Under the pieces are notes generated by a model, which was not told the origin of the DNA, did no database searches, and worked only from the letters and a program-made list of their open reading frames with translations. This document shows positions 1 through 8,324 of a stretch of 43,426 nt of DNA, piece by piece. The DNA is from Acidobacteriota bacterium (lineage in GTDB: Bacteria > Acidobacteriota > Thermoanaerobaculia > Multivoradales > J023), in NCBI GenBank assembly GCA_029263395.1, contig JAJCXO010000185.1:1-43426 (forward strand). Reading direction: 5' to 3'. Every line of letters begins with the position of its first letter. Within the stretch, counting starts at the first letter, position 1. The position numbers and the translations under genes were made by a program.

Positions 1-530
1 AGTCGTTCGTCGAGGGTGAGACGGTGTTCATCGCAGAACTGCGTGATCGAGATGCCGTCCTCAAAGTGCATCACGAAATACGGGCGTCCATCGTCGGTGA
101 CGCCGCCGTCGAGGAGCGTACTGATGTTGATGTGCTTCAGGCGAGCCAGGATCTGCCGCTCATTGTGGAAGCGCTGTACCGACACCTGGTCGACATCGAG
201 CCCGCGACGAATGACCTTGACCGCAACCTGCTGCTCGAAGTCCTCGCGCTCCGCCAGGTAAACCGCCCCCATACCACCACGTTCCAGCAGCTTGGTTAGC
301 GTGTAGCCGCCAATCTTCCGGCCGATACCACTATCTTCAGCGTGGACGTCGAAGGCCGGTTCTTCCAGCAGACCGGGAGAACCCTCAGACTCGAGCATCG
401 CCGCGACGTCGCGAATGATCGACGAATCGTCGGCTTGGACCTGGCCTAGAAACCTGGCGCGTTCCTCAGACGGTTGTTCGAGTGCCTGATCGAGCAACTC
501 GAAAACTCGCTGTTGACGTTCGATGGACAC
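1..530 (-). CDS. Hanks-type Ser/Thr protein kinase, 3' end cut by window edge
   Basis: The first 176 codons of a eukaryotic-like Ser/Thr protein kinase are visible; the rest lies beyond the window. The chosen start is a GTG at 530, 13 bases past the stop of the upstream sigma factor gene. Residues 1-65 form a helical leader (RQQRVFELLDQALEQP, then SEERARFL) that often precedes kinase domains in Acidobacteriota and Planctomycetes. The kinase fold starts near residue 70: glycine loop ERGGMGAVY (83-91), ATP-binding Lys105 in AVKV, and the helix C glutamate Glu124 in FHNERQIL. The HRD and DFG motifs lie outside the window. Tight linkage to an ECF sigma gene suggests that the kinase controls that sigma factor; this is inference from context and from the known ECF-kinase pairs. 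The kinase identity is secure; the start is likely. Confidence 0.88.
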   Translation of the reverse strand, partial: MSIERQQRVFELLDQALEQPSEERARFLGQVQADDSSIIRDVAAMLESEGSPGLLEEPAFDVHAEDSGIGRKIGGYTLTKLLERGGMGAVYLAEREDFEQQVAVKVIRRGLDVDQVSVQRFHNERQILARLKHINISTLLDGGVTDDGRPYFVMHFEDGISITQFCDEHRLTLDER

Positions 531-543
531 GTAGGGTCAGGTC

Positions 544-1164
544 TCAGGCGGTATCAGTCGTGTCGTCGCTCTCGTCGTTGGAATCGGTCTTCTCGGCGGC
601 GTTACGCCGGATCCGGTGTTTTAGCCACAGCTTGGCGCTCTTGAGCTCCCGGCCGACCGTATTGATGGAGATACCCATCTCCTCGGCAATCTCGTGTTGC
701 TTGAGACCAATGAAATACCACAGCTCGACAATGTCGTGGCGCCGCTTGTCGATCTGCTCGAGCTCCTCGAGAGCTTCGTGTAAGGCCAAGATATCGTCTG
801 GCACTTCGGGAGCGCGGTGAAAATTTTCGTCGAGAGGCGCCTTGGGTTCGCCGCCGCCGCGTTTGTCCGCTTTGCGCTTGCGCGCGTGGTCGACCAATAT
901 CTGCCGCATCAGCCGCGCCAGCGAGGCGAAAAACTGCGAACGGTCCTTCCACCAATAGACCTTGCGGTCCACCAGGCGCAAATAGACCTCGTTGACCAGA
1001 GCCGTGGGTTGCAAGGTGTGGCCGAGGGACTCGCCGTCCATCGCCCGTCGGGCGAGGTCGCGCACTTCGTCGGCCACCATCGGGATGAGTTTGTCCAGAG
1101 CATCGGCATCGCCGTCGCTCCACTCCCGCAGGAGATGCGTTACTTCGTTCGATTGGTTGGTCAC
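544..1164 (-). CDS. ECF-type RNA polymerase sigma factor (TIGR02999-like)
   Basis: A 206-residue sigma-70 family factor with only regions 2 and 4. Region 2 carries the signature HTLQPTALVNEVYLRLVD and then FFASLARLMRQILVDHAR, typical of the ECF subfamily common in Acidobacteriota and Planctomycetes. Region 4 is the helix-turn-helix around HEIAEEMGISINTVGRELK. The C-terminus is an acidic Asp/Ser/Thr tail. It directs RNA polymerase to a dedicated set of promoters. No anti-sigma factor gene is adjacent; instead a Ser/Thr kinase gene follows on the same strand after 13 bases, so control by phosphorylation is plausible (inferred, as in the characterised ECF43-type sigma/kinase pairs). A second member of the same family lies at 26559-27128. 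Confidence 0.93.
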   Translation of the reverse strand: MTNQSNEVTHLLREWSDGDADALDKLIPMVADEVRDLARRAMDGESLGHTLQPTALVNEVYLRLVDRKVYWWKDRSQFFASLARLMRQILVDHARKRKADKRGGGEPKAPLDENFHRAPEVPDDILALHEALEELEQIDKRRHDIVELWYFIGLKQHEIAEEMGISINTVGRELKSAKLWLKHRIRRNAAEKTDSNDESDDTTDTA

Positions 1165-1441
1165 GTTGGACAGATTGTAACAGCAGGTCTCGCATCAATA
1201 CCTCGTGCGGTTGTTTCGTTCATCCCGTACAGCGCAATTTGTTCAGGGAACTCATCATCACAATCCAGAAATCTGCAATCGGTGTCCGTCTGTAATCGGT
1301 AGACGGTCTGCCATCCCATCGGGCGCCAAAGAAAAATGCACCTGGATGGGGGATTTGCTGGACGGCTTGCGCTGTAGGTGAATGAGTGGAAATGGAGGCC
1401 GTCGAAACCCGACAACGGTGACGACGTACGGAGGAGTTCCG

Positions 1442-2023
1442 ATGAACGTGCTGCGACCTGTCGCGATGCTCGTCATGATCACGATGACGAGTGTCTGCGT
1501 CCTCTGCTGTGACGAGTTTGACTCGCCAACAGCGCCCGAGTCTGCGGGCGAGGCGGTTGTGCTCTCCGTGCCGTATGTCGGGCAGCAAACCGAGGTTTGG
1601 TGTTGGGCTGCAGTTTCAGAAATGGTGCTGCGTTATTACGGTCGTCCGGTTGCCCAATGCCAGATTCTCTCCAGCTGGTACCGGGGAGATTGTTGTGCCT
1701 TCCCAAGCCTCTGCCTGACCACCGCGTCGATCCCTGTGATTCGTGAAACCATGTTCCAGTTCGGGGGAGTTGGCTCAGCCTACCTCCCGCGGGCCATGAC
1801 GTTTGCTGAGCTGTCCTCAGAAATCAACGCTGGCCGCCCTCTCATTATTGCCTACCGCGGGTCGTTCTCCGGCCACGTGGTGGTTTTGTATGGGTACGAT
1901 CCGGAAGGTTTTGTTTACCTTCATGATCCTTATTTTGGCACCTTTCGCCGAGTACCGTATGGTCAATCTTTTTCCTACGGCGGCCAGCTCTTCTGGGCAG
2001 AAACGATTTATGGGATCAGCTAG
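1442..2023 (+). CDS. secreted papain-like (C39/AvrRpt2-like) cysteine peptidase domain protein
   Basis: A 193-residue protein. The ATG at 1442 is chosen because GGAGG lies just upstream and a signal sequence follows (hydrophobic residues 6-22 ending in Cys-Cys), possibly a non-canonical lipobox. The mature part is one papain-like fold: Gln48/Gln49, then the nucleophile Cys54 in EVWCWAAVSEMVLRYYG, His145 in SGHVVVLYGY, and Asp162 in YLHDPY. This Gln-Cys-His-Asp set is typical of the C39_2 and AvrRpt2-like peptidase families. Extra cysteines around 73-91 (CQI, GDCCAF, LCL) suggest disulfides, consistent with export. The vanadium haloperoxidase gene follows after 46 bases on the same strand, so the two may be co-transcribed. 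Substrate unknown. The fold call is fairly secure; peptidase activity is inferred. Confidence 0.8.
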   Translation: MNVLRPVAMLVMITMTSVCVLCCDEFDSPTAPESAGEAVVLSVPYVGQQTEVWCWAAVSEMVLRYYGRPVAQCQILSSWYRGDCCAFPSLCLTTASIPVIRETMFQFGGVGSAYLPRAMTFAELSSEINAGRPLIIAYRGSFSGHVVVLYGYDPEGFVYLHDPYFGTFRRVPYGQSFSYGGQLFWAETIYGIS

Positions 2024-2069
2024 ATGGCGTATCCGTTACCAAATCAATGAGAATTCTTAGGAGAACTTT

Positions 2070-3893
2070 ATGTTCGAAGTGAGACGACAAAAAGCCAAGG
2101 AGATTCGTATCGCGGCGGCGGAACTTGCCGCGGATCGACCCCATCCTCGGCATATCGCCAATGGCGACGAACAGAAGTTCCGTCATACTTGGGACCCCAA
2201 GAAGAAAACTGGTTCAGAACCCACCTACTTGGCCAGCTTCACCAAGGGGATGCCGCACGATCCGAAGACCGGCCTGGTACTAAAGGCTAGTGACTTTCAG
2301 AAGTTCGTCAAGGCTATCGACAGCGGCGATCCACGAGACTTCCTTGATGTCACGTTGGGGCCGGACGGTTTCAAGCCTGACAACCGACCCTGGTGTTCAA
2401 AGAAGGCGCAGAACGCCGGCCCCCTAAAGAAGGGTGCCGACGTACGGGCTTGGGAAAGCCAAGGTGCAGGCAATACGTTTGACCTCGAGGGGCCTGACGC
2501 GCAGGCGGTGACGATGCCGCCTGCCCCGGCGCTCGGCAGGGTTGAGCTGATCGCCGAAATGGGAGAAGTGTATGTCCAGGCGCTGCTGCGCGATATACCG
2601 TTTACCGAGATCGTCAAAGGCAAAGGTAAAGTTTTATTCGACTGCAAAGGTCCTAAGCCGGACACGACCATCCAACATCTGTTGAAACTACTCAATGAGT
2701 TGTCGTGGTTTGACGACGACAATTGCTGCAACTTCAGCGCTCTGGAGCTTGCTCGCAAGCGGAGGAAACTGACAGGTCGCACTGCTTTCCGTGGTAGAAC
2801 GCCTGGGGATGATATCGGCCCCTACATTTCGCAGTTCCTGTTGGTCGGCAATCAGGGTATCAACTGCAACGACGAGGAGCGTTCACCGGGCGACGGATTG
2901 ATCTCCTACGGCGCAATTTCGATTGATCAGCGTGTCCGCTACGCGACGCAGTGCGTCGACCACATGACCAGTTGGTACGAGTGGCTGGACGTCCAGAATG
3001 GCGCCGACTTGCGCGCCTTGGAGAACTATGAGCCGAAGCCCAAGCGTCGATTTATCACCACACCGAGGGACTTGGCCACCTATGTCCACTATGACGCGCT
3101 GTATGAGGCCTACCTCAATGCTTGTCTGATCCTGCTTGGCAACGGCATTCCGTTCGATCCCGATATTCCGTTCCAGGGTTCGGACTTCGAAGATCATCAG
3201 CAGGGTTTTGCGCACTTCGGCGGACCACATATCCTCTCACTGGTGACTGAAGTTGCGACTCGGGCGCTCAAGGCCGTCCGTTTCCAGAAATTCAACGTGC
3301 ACCGTCGCCTGCGCCCGGAGGCTTTGGCAGCTCGGATTGCCGTCCATCAGAAGCTCGATGTACCCGAGATTGACGAGATGTTCAGGGCTCTGGAACCGAT
3401 CTTGAAGCTAGTCGCCCAAAAGAATGGACCTGATAAATATTTAGGGGTTGGCAACTATTTGCTGCCGATGGCGTTCTGCGAGGGGTCACCGATGCACCCA
3501 TCTTATGGTGCCGGGCACGCCACCGTCGCCGGTGCTTGCGTCACGATTCTCAAAGCCTTCTTCGATCACAAACACCCGCTGGCGATCGCCAAAGATCGCG
3601 ACGATCGAGCCTTCGAACCCAAGACTGACGGGTCTGCCCTCGAGGTTGTTGATGTCAGAGATCACACTGGCAAGATCGCTCGGCTCACGGTTGAAGGTGA
3701 GCTCAACAAGCTGGCGTCGAATATTTCGATCGGCCGTGACTGGGCCGGTGTCCACTACTTCAGCGACTACATCGAGTCGTTGCGGATGGGCGAACAAATC
3801 GCGATCGGTATCTTGGAAGAACAGAAACTCACCTACGGTGAGAACTTTTCGATGACGGTGCCTCTGTTTGATGGAGGTTCCATTCGGATCTGA
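2070..3893 (+). CDS. vanadium-dependent haloperoxidase (bromoperoxidase type)
   Basis: A 607-residue protein close in length to red-algal and cyanobacterial vanadium bromoperoxidases, which use hydrogen peroxide to oxidise halides to hypohalous acid. The vanadate site can be followed: Lys407 and Arg415 in KFNVHRRLRP (spacing as in the algal enzymes), His476 in the stretch MHPSYGAGHATVAGA, Gly482 and the vanadate ligand His483, then Arg556 and His562 in GRDWAGVHYFSD. The C-terminal stretch ILEEQKLTYGENF is also of the algal/cyanobacterial kind as I recall it. The residue before Gly482 is Ala481, where Ser is usual in characterised enzymes. There is no signal peptide. The RBS TAGGAGAA lies about 7 bases before the ATG. 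Family very likely; halide preference and activity cannot be read. Confidence 0.92.
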   Translation: MFEVRRQKAKEIRIAAAELAADRPHPRHIANGDEQKFRHTWDPKKKTGSEPTYLASFTKGMPHDPKTGLVLKASDFQKFVKAIDSGDPRDFLDVTLGPDGFKPDNRPWCSKKAQNAGPLKKGADVRAWESQGAGNTFDLEGPDAQAVTMPPAPALGRVELIAEMGEVYVQALLRDIPFTEIVKGKGKVLFDCKGPKPDTTIQHLLKLLNELSWFDDDNCCNFSALELARKRRKLTGRTAFRGRTPGDDIGPYISQFLLVGNQGINCNDEERSPGDGLISYGAISIDQRVRYATQCVDHMTSWYEWLDVQNGADLRALENYEPKPKRRFITTPRDLATYVHYDALYEAYLNACLILLGNGIPFDPDIPFQGSDFEDHQQGFAHFGGPHILSLVTEVATRALKAVRFQKFNVHRRLRPEALAARIAVHQKLDVPEIDEMFRALEPILKLVAQKNGPDKYLGVGNYLLPMAFCEGSPMHPSYGAGHATVAGACVTILKAFFDHKHPLAIAKDRDDRAFEPKTDGSALEVVDVRDHTGKIARLTVEGELNKLASNISIGRDWAGVHYFSDYIESLRMGEQIAIGILEEQKLTYGENFSMTVPLFDGGSIRI

Positions 3894-4239
3894 GTTGGGG
3901 CTTTTTTTGAATACGTTGGGAGGGATCTTTCTTCGAGGTCGAGGATCGAACTGAACTCATAGGAGGACAGAGGCGGGTGAAGGAGCTTGAAACTGCGAGC
4001 CGGTTGGCACCGGTGAATCCAGTTTTCTTGATCCCTCACCGGCGCCTACTCCGATCGACCGTGCACTTGACATCTACGTCGTCGACGAACCCGTCGTCGA
4101 GCCGAAGGTCGACTCGACCATGGCTCCTCGGCGCGTCGTCCAGGCAAAACCGACCCCTCGGACGCGCTCCCAACGCGTCCTCAGTCAAGAACCGCGTCCC
4201 GATCATCCCTCGGGACGCGTCTTCGCGCGTCGACTCGAC
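3894..4239. other. intergenic region between convergent genes
   Basis: No convincing gene. A run of seven T at about 3903-3909 directly follows the haloperoxidase gene and could help terminate transcription, but no clear stem precedes it. A 12-bp sequence GTCGACTCGACC occurs at 4108-4119 and again at 4229-4240. A perfect hairpin lies at 4193-4219. The region is rich in GACGCG and CGCGTC words, which makes it look like decayed repeat DNA next to the 42-bp array that starts at 4281. Confidence 0.6.
4193..4219. terminator. perfect 10-bp hairpin, possible terminator of the minus-strand gene
   Basis: CGCGTCCCGA (4193-4202) and TCGGGACGCG (4210-4219) are perfect inverted copies around a 7-base loop. 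It lies about 20 bases past the stop of the gene at 4240-5316, a natural place for a terminator. No T-run follows on that strand, so rho-independent function is uncertain. Confidence 0.4.
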
Positions 4240-5316
4240 CTATCCGATGGCCGTGGACGCGTCGATCAGCGATGCGCTGAGCATTTTGGCGTCTACACTG
4301 CTCGACGCATCGGATGTTTTGGGGATTTTGGCGTCTACACTGGCCGACGCATCGGATGTTTTGGGGATTTTGGCGTCCACACTGGCCGACGCATCGGATG
4401 TTTTGGGGATTTTGGCGTCCACACTGGTCGACGCATCGGATGCTTTTGGCTGTTTCGTGTCCGCAATGCTCGGCACATTGCTCCTCGACGCATCGGCCGC
4501 TCTGCCTTTACGTTTCTTGCGGGCTTGACTGCTGAGGCGGCGACGTTGGTAGTAGGGGCGCAGGTTTCGGATCACCCGTTCGGACTGGCCGCCGATGCGC
4601 AAGAGGGCAGTGACGAATTGCAAAGTCTCGGTGTAGTTGGCGTCGAAGTGGCGCATGGCCTCGTTGCGCTCTTGACGCAGGAGTTCGAGTTGTTGTTGAT
4701 GGTGGGTGAGATCGCGGTTCTTCTCAGCGAGCTTGCGATAGGGCGCATTGAGACGCTTGTGCCAACGGTCGAGTTCTAGGGTTTCGCCAGGCATTGGTTT
4801 CGGTGTGCGAACTGCTGGGTTGCTGAGATGGTTGAGAGCTCGGCGAACATGCTCGCGCAGGGTGTCCGTCGCCCGAGGGGTGGCGCCGATCATGGTATGG
4901 AGCTTGGAGCCGGCTTGCCGACCGATCGCAGCGTCGATCGCTCGACGGACACTGACTGCCCGCGGATACAACTCCTGCTTGGAGATCTGTTCGAGATCGC
5001 GCCGCGCAGCGTCGCGTTGGTTGGTGATCAAGGCGTGGCTGTCATCGAGTTCGGTGAGTCGATCGATCGCCAGTTCGACGGAGCGGGCCGCGAGCTCGAG
5101 GGTCAGGCCGTGGTCGGGGAGGGACTCACCGGTCCGCATAGCTGGTGCGAAGCGCAAGCTGAGGGCCGAACCGACGTCCTCTCGGTGCACTCGGATTGCG
5201 GACACCAGAGCTTCAGCCTGTTTGATGCGCAGCGTCACCATCTTTGAGATCCGCGTTTTGGCGACAGGCTTGCGGCGCTTCCGGCGGCGCTTGGATTGAG
5301 GCTTGGTGTTCGGCAT
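4240..5316 (-). CDS. hypothetical basic, helical protein with C-terminal tandem repeats
   Basis: A 358-residue protein I do not recognise. The N-terminus is very basic (KRRRKRRK at about 9-16). The body, about 20-265, is predicted-helical in character, with heptad-like stretches such as LELDRWHKRLNAPYRKLAEK and a Gln/Leu-rich part (HHQQQLELLRQERNE). After a basic link (ARKKRKGRA) the tail is a low-complexity Ser/Asp/Ala region with a 14-residue repeat of the form DAKIPKTSDASASV. No signal peptide or membrane segment. GGAG lies about 8 bases before the ATG, and a good sigma-70-type promoter lies further upstream (5358-5386). The charge pattern would suit a nucleic-acid- or surface-binding scaffold, but that is only a guess. 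The gene is solitary. Confidence 0.72.
   Translation of the reverse strand: MPNTKPQSKRRRKRRKPVAKTRISKMVTLRIKQAEALVSAIRVHREDVGSALSLRFAPAMRTGESLPDHGLTLELAARSVELAIDRLTELDDSHALITNQRDAARRDLEQISKQELYPRAVSVRRAIDAAIGRQAGSKLHTMIGATPRATDTLREHVRRALNHLSNPAVRTPKPMPGETLELDRWHKRLNAPYRKLAEKNRDLTHHQQQLELLRQERNEAMRHFDANYTETLQFVTALLRIGGQSERVIRNLRPYYQRRRLSSQARKKRKGRAADASRSNVPSIADTKQPKASDASTSVDAKIPKTSDASASVDAKIPKTSDASASVDAKIPKTSDASSSVDAKMLSASLIDASTAIG
4281..4450. repeat. 42-bp in-frame tandem repeat (about four units)
   Basis: The word GATG begins at 4313, 4355, 4397 and 4439, an exact 42-bp period, with flanking partial units from 4281. Unit differences are a few single bases. Because 42 is a multiple of three, unit number can change without breaking the minus-strand gene, where each unit encodes 14 residues (DAKIPKTSDASASV type). 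Confidence 0.93.
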
Positions 5317-5357
5317 AATTCGGCTCCAGGCAGTTAGTGAGGGCTGCTTGGAGACGA

Positions 5358-5386
5358 ATTATACCGTGGTCCCTCTGTTTTGTAGA
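5358..5386 (-). promoter_or_regulatory. sigma-70-like promoter for the 4240-5316 gene
   Basis: Read on the minus strand, a perfect TATAAT (5363-5358) is preceded at exactly 17 bases by TCTACA (5386-5381), which matches four of six bases of TTGACA. The ATG at 5316 would be about 35 bases past the transcription start. Sequence match only. Confidence 0.55.
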
Positions 5387-5405
5387 GGAATCACCCTGTG
5401 GCGGA

Positions 5406-6851
5406 CTACGGTGCTTCGCGCTCCGGTGCCCGCCCGAGATCGGTCTCGGTCTCTGCGAGAAGATAGGCCAGGGTGACGTAGGCGGCAACGTTTTGCCGCA
5501 GATCCTCAGCGTCGAGCTTGTCGAGGGTGTCGTCAGCGGTGTGGTGGTAGTCGAAGTAGAGCGTTGCGTCCTGGGGTAGATCGAAGAAGGGGACGCGGGC
5601 GGGCACCAAAGGACGGAGATCGGCGCCGCCGAAGGCTGGCATGTTGTCGGCGTGGGAGATGCCGAGGGGGGCGAGCAGGCGTTCCAAGTCACGCACCCAA
5701 GGCATACGATCCGGGGCGACTCGCGACCGTAGGACCGACACTTTGCCGACGCCGAGGTCGGACTCGATGGCGGCGGTATGGTTGATGAGCTCGTCGGCAT
5801 GAAGCTCACCGTAGGCTCTGGCGCCGCTGAGGCCAAACTCTTCGTTGGCGGCGAGGAACACTCGAATTGTGCGGCGCGGGGCTCGAGGCAGGGCGGCGAT
5901 CAAGCGTGCCGCTTCGCTGACGATGCCACAGCCGGCGCCGTCGTCGATGGCGCCAGTGCCGAGATCCCAGGAGTCGAGGTGGGCGGCGAGCAGGACAATT
6001 TCATCCGGCTTCTCGCGACCTCGGATCTCTCCGATGACGTTGGCGGACTGTTCGTCGGCCAAGGTGCGACAGCCGAGCTCGAGATGGAAGCGCACCGGTT
6101 TGCCGCTGGCAACTTGCGCCTCCAACATGTCGGCGTCGGTGTTGGAAAGGGCAGCCGCGGGGATCTTGCGGACCCCCTCAGCATAACGGGTACCGCCGGT
6201 ATGCCCGAAACGATGCTCCGAGGTACCAGCTGAACGGATGACCACCGCAACGGCTCCAAGGGGAGCTGCCTTGGCTGGACCGGAGCCGCGGGCCTGCACC
6301 GCGGAGCGGTAGCCGGCGCCCTGCGGGTGACGGTCCATACGGCGATTGAAGAAGACGATTTTGCCTTCCACCGCGCCGGGTTCCAAGGCCTCCAGTGCGT
6401 CAACTCCTTCAACTTCGATCACCTCAGCTTCGATGCCACCCTCCGGGGTGCCGATGCTGCCACCGAGGGCCACTAGCTCGACGTGCTGCGGGTACGGGGC
6501 GACGATGCGTCCCGCCGCTTTACCCCGCACCCAATGCGGTACTGTCACCGGTTCGGTTCGGACTTCGAGGCCGTAACTTTTCAGGCGTTCGACGGCCCAG
6601 GCGACCGCACGTCGATCGTTGACCGAGCCTGCCGGTCGCGGCCCAACTTCGGTGGTCAAGCTAGCGATGAAGCTATAAGCGTCGGACTCGACCAACGCAT
6701 TGTCGCGCAATTCGGCCGCTGCCGCAGCGAGTTCGGCAGGGAAAACTTCGAGATCTGAGGGTTCGGACCAGCCAGGGAGGGCGAGCAGCGAGACACTAGC
6801 CAAGAGGACGGCGAGGATCGGCTTACGGACGGGAGAGAGCATCGAAGGCAT
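5406..6851 (-). CDS. secreted M28-family metallo-aminopeptidase with PA domain
   Basis: A 481-residue exported zinc peptidase. The start at 6851 is chosen because AAAGGA lies just upstream and it opens directly into a signal peptide (hydrophobic about 12-26, then a PGWSEP-like cleavage region); a second ATG at 6842 is possible. The middle third, with GGIEAEVIEVEG and VEGKIVFFNRR, fits a protease-associated (PA) insert. The M28 catalytic part shows the usual metal and catalytic residues: AAHLDSWDLGTGAIDDGAG (His, Asp, Asp), ANEEFGLSGA (Glu-Glu), IESDLG (Asp) and YHHTADD (His). M28 peptidases remove N-terminal residues from peptides; the likely role is periplasmic or extracellular peptide use. 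It is divergent from the lipoprotein gene that starts near 7074. Confidence 0.93.
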   Translation of the reverse strand: MPSMLSPVRKPILAVLLASVSLLALPGWSEPSDLEVFPAELAAAAAELRDNALVESDAYSFIASLTTEVGPRPAGSVNDRRAVAWAVERLKSYGLEVRTEPVTVPHWVRGKAAGRIVAPYPQHVELVALGGSIGTPEGGIEAEVIEVEGVDALEALEPGAVEGKIVFFNRRMDRHPQGAGYRSAVQARGSGPAKAAPLGAVAVVIRSAGTSEHRFGHTGGTRYAEGVRKIPAAALSNTDADMLEAQVASGKPVRFHLELGCRTLADEQSANVIGEIRGREKPDEIVLLAAHLDSWDLGTGAIDDGAGCGIVSEAARLIAALPRAPRRTIRVFLAANEEFGLSGARAYGELHADELINHTAAIESDLGVGKVSVLRSRVAPDRMPWVRDLERLLAPLGISHADNMPAFGGADLRPLVPARVPFFDLPQDATLYFDYHHTADDTLDKLDAEDLRQNVAAYVTLAYLLAETETDLGRAPEREAP

Positions 6852-7073
6852 TACGTTCCTTTCAGGAGGATAATTGCAGCGCGTATGGTACCGGATTCGA
6901 TGTGGAGGTCGAAGGGGGCAGGCGGGTACTGGCGGCTTGACAGGAAAAGACTGGGCTGGCATGTTGCGACCGTGCCGATGAAAGCTCCTCACCCCCTTGC
7001 TCTCGCCCGCCTACTCCTAACGCTCAGCCGGCAGAGAGGTGCTGTCCTGCCGTCTGGATTTGGAGGGTGGTTG

Positions 7074-8324
7074 TTGGGACTTTGGAGTTGTTGGTTGGTA
7101 GTGGGAATTCTGGTTGTCGGTTGTAGGGCTGGCCCGGAGGCAGGACACGATGACCCGTTGTCGGCCCGTGAGCACGCTGTCGAAGCAGCAGAGGGTAGGG
7201 GAGGCAATCCGTCGTCTTGTGTCGAGGCCTTTGATCCCGCTGTCAATTACTTTCCGGACCGGATCTCGGTCGACCATGCTCGCCGGTTCAGCGTCGACTA
7301 CCACTCGCACTACAAGGTGGTGACGATACATGCACCTCGGTTGGGCGGTGAGGAGGGGCTGCGTTATCTGTTGGTACAGTGCGGCACGCCGCGTCCTGAT
7401 GGCTTCGCGGGGGTAGCGACGTTCAAGATCCCAGCGCGCTCGGTTGTCACCACCTCGACCACCGAGGTGCCTCACCTGGTACGTCTAGGGCTGACTGATC
7501 GATTGATCGGTCATCACGAATTCGACTACATCAACTCACCGCAGGTGCGGCAGCGGATCGACGCCGGGGAGATGGTCGAGATCGGCAGCGGCTCGACGAT
7601 CAATCTGGAGTTGGTGGTGGCCAGTGGTACCGAGCTGCTGCTCGCCGACAGTCTCGGTGAAGGGGGAGCTGGTCTGATCGGCAAGTTGCGCGAGCTCGGT
7701 GTACCCACCGCGTTGGTGCCATCGTTCCTCGAGACGACCGCTCTCGGTCGAGCCGAGTGGATCAAATTCACCGCCTTGTTCTTCAACCGTGAGCAACAAG
7801 CCGAACGTGGCTTTGATGAGGTTGCGACACGCTATGCCGAGTTGGTCGCGTTGGTCGCCAACCACGCCGGGGAGGATCGTCCGACGGTTTTCACCAGTGC
7901 GCCGCTCGGGGAGGTTTGGTACATGCCCGGTGGCGAGAGTTTCCTGGCTGGCCTGTTGGCTGACGCGGGAGCGCGTTATTTGTGGGCTGACGATACGGCT
8001 ACCGGCAGTCTGCCGCTGCACCTCGAAAGCGTTTACGAACGTGTACTGGACGCCGAGTTGTGGGTCCAGCCGGGCGCGGTGGCGTCTCTCGGTGAGATTG
8101 CGGCGTTCGATGATCGGTTGGCTGAAACGCGAGCTTTCCGCGAACAGCAGGTCTTCAACAGTGATGCTCGATTGAATGCCCACGGCGGTAGCGACTATTG
8201 GGAAACCGGCACCGCCCGGCCAGATCTGGTGCTCGCCGACTTGATCGAAATCTTTCATCCCGAGTTGACGGATCACGAGCTGGTATTCCATCGACGATTG
8301 GGGCCGACAAATCCCAACCAGTAA
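7074..8324 (+). CDS. ABC-transporter substrate-binding lipoprotein (BtuF/FecB-like fold)
   Basis: A periplasmic-binding-protein-like polypeptide. The mature region follows the Peripla_BP_2 pattern: ARSVVTTSTTEVPHLVRLGLTDRLIGHHE, then the typical middle stretch ASGTELLLADS, GVPTALVPSFLE, and a C-terminal half with PGGESFLAGLLADAGARYLW, a near-signature for BtuF/FecB-type receptors of cobalamin, heme or siderophores. The start is uncertain. The TTG at 7074, six bases after GGAGGG, gives a compact lipoprotein signal ending at a good lipobox (VVGC). An ATG at 6978 in the same frame would add 32 residues with no visible RBS. No permease or ATPase gene is adjacent, so this may be an orphan receptor or may serve the downstream membrane proteins. 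Ligand unknown. Confidence 0.82.
   Translation: MGLWSCWLVVGILVVGCRAGPEAGHDDPLSAREHAVEAAEGRGGNPSSCVEAFDPAVNYFPDRISVDHARRFSVDYHSHYKVVTIHAPRLGGEEGLRYLLVQCGTPRPDGFAGVATFKIPARSVVTTSTTEVPHLVRLGLTDRLIGHHEFDYINSPQVRQRIDAGEMVEIGSGSTINLELVVASGTELLLADSLGEGGAGLIGKLRELGVPTALVPSFLETTALGRAEWIKFTALFFNREQQAERGFDEVATRYAELVALVANHAGEDRPTVFTSAPLGEVWYMPGGESFLAGLLADAGARYLWADDTATGSLPLHLESVYERVLDAELWVQPGAVASLGEIAAFDDRLAETRAFREQQVFNSDARLNAHGGSDYWETGTARPDLVLADLIEIFHPELTDHELVFHRRLGPTNPNQ

Noticed and set aside
3894-3915. Rho-independent terminator after the haloperoxidase gene
   Set aside because: There is a T-run, but I could not find a stable stem in front of it.
4281-4450. Possible CRISPR-like array
   Set aside because: The repeats are directly adjacent with no unique spacers and lie inside a coding frame, so this is a minisatellite.
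3977-4528. Plus-strand open frame with a GTG start and AGGAGG about 10 bases upstream
   Set aside because: It runs antisense through the 42-bp repeats and gives a low-complexity product of the LASTLADASDV type with no domain. The minus-strand gene has a better promoter, RBS and body.
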